DNA from: Arthrobacter sp. B1I2
Lineage (GTDB): Bacteria; Actinomycetota; Actinomycetes; Actinomycetales; Micrococcaceae
NCBI RefSeq assembly: GCF_030816485.1
Contig: NZ_JAUSYC010000001.1
Location: 1,736,001-1,800,000, forward strand
Direction of reading: 5' to 3'
Length of the DNA: 64,000 bases
The position numbers were made by a program, and so were the translations under genes. Below are positions 62,976 to 64,000 of the stretch, in pieces (position 1 is the first letter of the stretch; every line of letters starts with the position of its first letter). The notes beneath the pieces were generated by a model. It made no database searches and had not been told where the DNA came from. It was given only the letters and a program-made list of their open reading frames with translations.

Positions 62976-64000
62976 CTACTTGAACAGGGCGTTGACCTGC
63001 TCGTTCGCCTGCGTCAGGGAGCTGGCGGGGGCCTTGCCGGACACCACGGCGTCCATGGCCGGCTTCAGGATGCCCTTGACCTTGGCCGTGTTGTCAGTGA
63101 TGGGGTACAGGAACGTGGTCTTGTTCTTGACGTGCTCGGTGAAAGCGGTCACGTCCACGCCCTTGGCCTTGAACGCCTCGGCAGCCTTGTCGGAGGAAGT
63201 CTTCAGCGCCGGGAACACCACAGCCTTGGATGCAACCACGTCCTGGCAGTCGGCGGACGCAAGGTACTCCACCCACTTGATGGACGCGTCCTTCTTCTTG
63301 GTGCCGGCCCAGATGGAGTCCGCCAGGCCGTTGAACATCGACGCCCGCTTGCCCTCCGGGCCCACAGGAGTCGGAGCGATGCCAAGGTCGATGCCCTTGT
63401 AGCCGGTGTACTGGCCGATCATCCACGAACCGTGTGCGTTGATGGCAGACTTTCCGGCCGCGAAGGTGTCCGCCATGCTGGCGCCGACCGTCGTTTCCAG
63501 CCTGGGCATGTAGCCCTTGTCCGCGAGGCCGGCGAACCAATCCATGGAGGCCTGGAACTTGGGGTCATCGAAGTTGTAGTGGGTTCCCCACGGGTTCTTG
63601 TCCGTGTGCGACCATCCGGTGGTGTTGGTGAGGTAGCTCCACTCGGTCTGCCCCGAGGAGTCGCCGCCACCGTTGAGGCCGAGCCCGTAGACGTCCACGT
63701 TGTTCTTGTCGAAGCCCGCCTCGTCACCACGCTTGCCGTTCTTGTCCACGGTGAGGTGCGCAATGACCTTCTCGTAGGTGCCGCCGTCCTTCGGGTTCCA
63801 GGTGAGGTTCTTCATCTGGTCCTCGGTAATGCCGGCGGAAGCAGCCATCGCCTTGTTGTAGAACAGCCCGATGGTGTCCCAGTCCTTCGGCAGGCCGTAG
63901 CGCTTGCCGTCCTGGCCTACCCAGAGGTCGGCGAGGCCCTCGTTGTAGGCGCCCACATCGATGTTGTCCTTCTTGACGGCGTCGTCGATGGCCAGCAGTT
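62976..64000 (-). CDS. Sugar ABC transporter substrate-binding protein (5' end outside window)
   Basis: At least 341 residues of an extracellular solute-binding protein are visible; the N-terminus and any lipobox lie beyond the right edge. Features include YGLPKDWDTIGLFYNKAMA near the visible start, WVEYLASADCQDVVASKAVV and a C-terminal NEQVNALFK. It belongs to the CUT1 class of sugar-binding proteins. The adjacent alpha-galactosidase suggests an alpha-galactoside ligand such as raffinose or melibiose. The GTG at 63956 is an internal valine, not a start. Confidence 0.85.
   Translation of the reverse strand, partial: LLAIDDAVKKDNIDVGAYNEGLADLWVGQDGKRYGLPKDWDTIGLFYNKAMAASAGITEDQMKNLTWNPKDGGTYEKVIAHLTVDKNGKRGDEAGFDKNNVDVYGLGLNGGGDSSGQTEWSYLTNTTGWSHTDKNPWGTHYNFDDPKFQASMDWFAGLADKGYMPRLETTVGASMADTFAAGKSAINAHGSWMIGQYTGYKGIDLGIAPTPVGPEGKRASMFNGLADSIWAGTKKKDASIKWVEYLASADCQDVVASKAVVFPALKTSSDKAAEAFKAKGVDVTAFTEHVKNKTTFLYPITDNTAKVKGILKPAMDAVVSGKAPASSLTQANEQVNALFK

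Overview
The window is GC-rich, gene-dense DNA whose protein families and gene orders fit a soil actinobacterium of the Arthrobacter/Pseudarthrobacter group (Micrococcaceae). Evidence includes a factor-independent urate oxidase of 302 residues, a GlxR-type CRP, a MarP-type protease, GTG/TTG starts and a cofactor-independent style of carbohydrate ABC operons. No phage, IS element, CRISPR array or rRNA was found; one tRNA (Pro-CGG) is present.

Layout: 1-7 kb holds the end of a GH1 beta-glucosidase, an App1 phosphatase, a DUF72 protein, a GH15 hydrolase, a YegP-like protein, a HAD phosphatase and a zinc alcohol dehydrogenase. From 7.1 to 26.8 kb lies a purine-catabolism island: ureidoglycine aminohydrolase, a DUF6986 aldolase-like protein, malate synthase, malic enzyme, an IclR regulator, an NCS2 permease, urate oxidase, an unlisted 58-residue ORF, 8-oxoguanine deaminase, guanine deaminase, an AzgA-like permease, XdhC and a two-gene xanthine dehydrogenase (FAD subunit plus a fused 2Fe-2S/molybdopterin subunit). 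A MobA-like cytidylyltransferase follows at 30 kb. From 30.8 to 41.1 kb are pyruvate dehydrogenase E1 (aceE), an SDR, an AbiEi/DUF559 protein, a sterol-carrier protein, asparaginase, a membrane molybdo-oxidoreductase, purD and purC. At 41.2-42.8 kb a HTH-TPR regulator faces a tiny secreted peptide gene. From 43 to 51.8 kb are tRNA-Pro, a two-gene ABC exporter, a metallophosphoesterase, a class A PBP, and a DUF4177-RidA-NUDIX operon. From 51.9 to 58 kb is an arabinoside operon (LacI, SBP, two permeases, GH51), then CRP, MarP, AroQ and an alpha-galactosidase/SBP pair running off the right end.

How the genes fit: guanine and hypoxanthine/xanthine are imported, deaminated, oxidised to urate and opened by urate oxidase; the ureide end product yields glyoxylate, which malate synthase condenses with acetyl-CoA; malic enzyme and pyruvate dehydrogenase could regenerate acetyl-CoA. 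Allantoinase, HIU hydrolase and OHCU decarboxylase are not in the window. Operator-like inverted repeats recur in the island's promoters and one 11-base core is shared with the aceE promoter.

The strongest candidate for an undescribed system is the divergent pair at 41162-42775: a Xre-type HTH plus TPR regulator (RRNPP-like architecture) and a 72-residue signal-peptide precursor that carries the motif VGNWPDPA twice, once mid-chain and once at its exact C-terminus, separated by a lysine-rich linker. Other notable signals are a five-copy family of ~70-bp intergenic hairpins with compensatory stem changes, a possible structured leader RNA before guanine deaminase, and five single-base indels that break otherwise normal genes (DUF6986, azgA-like, aceE, molybdo-oxidoreductase, alpha-galactosidase), which look more like sequence errors than real decay.
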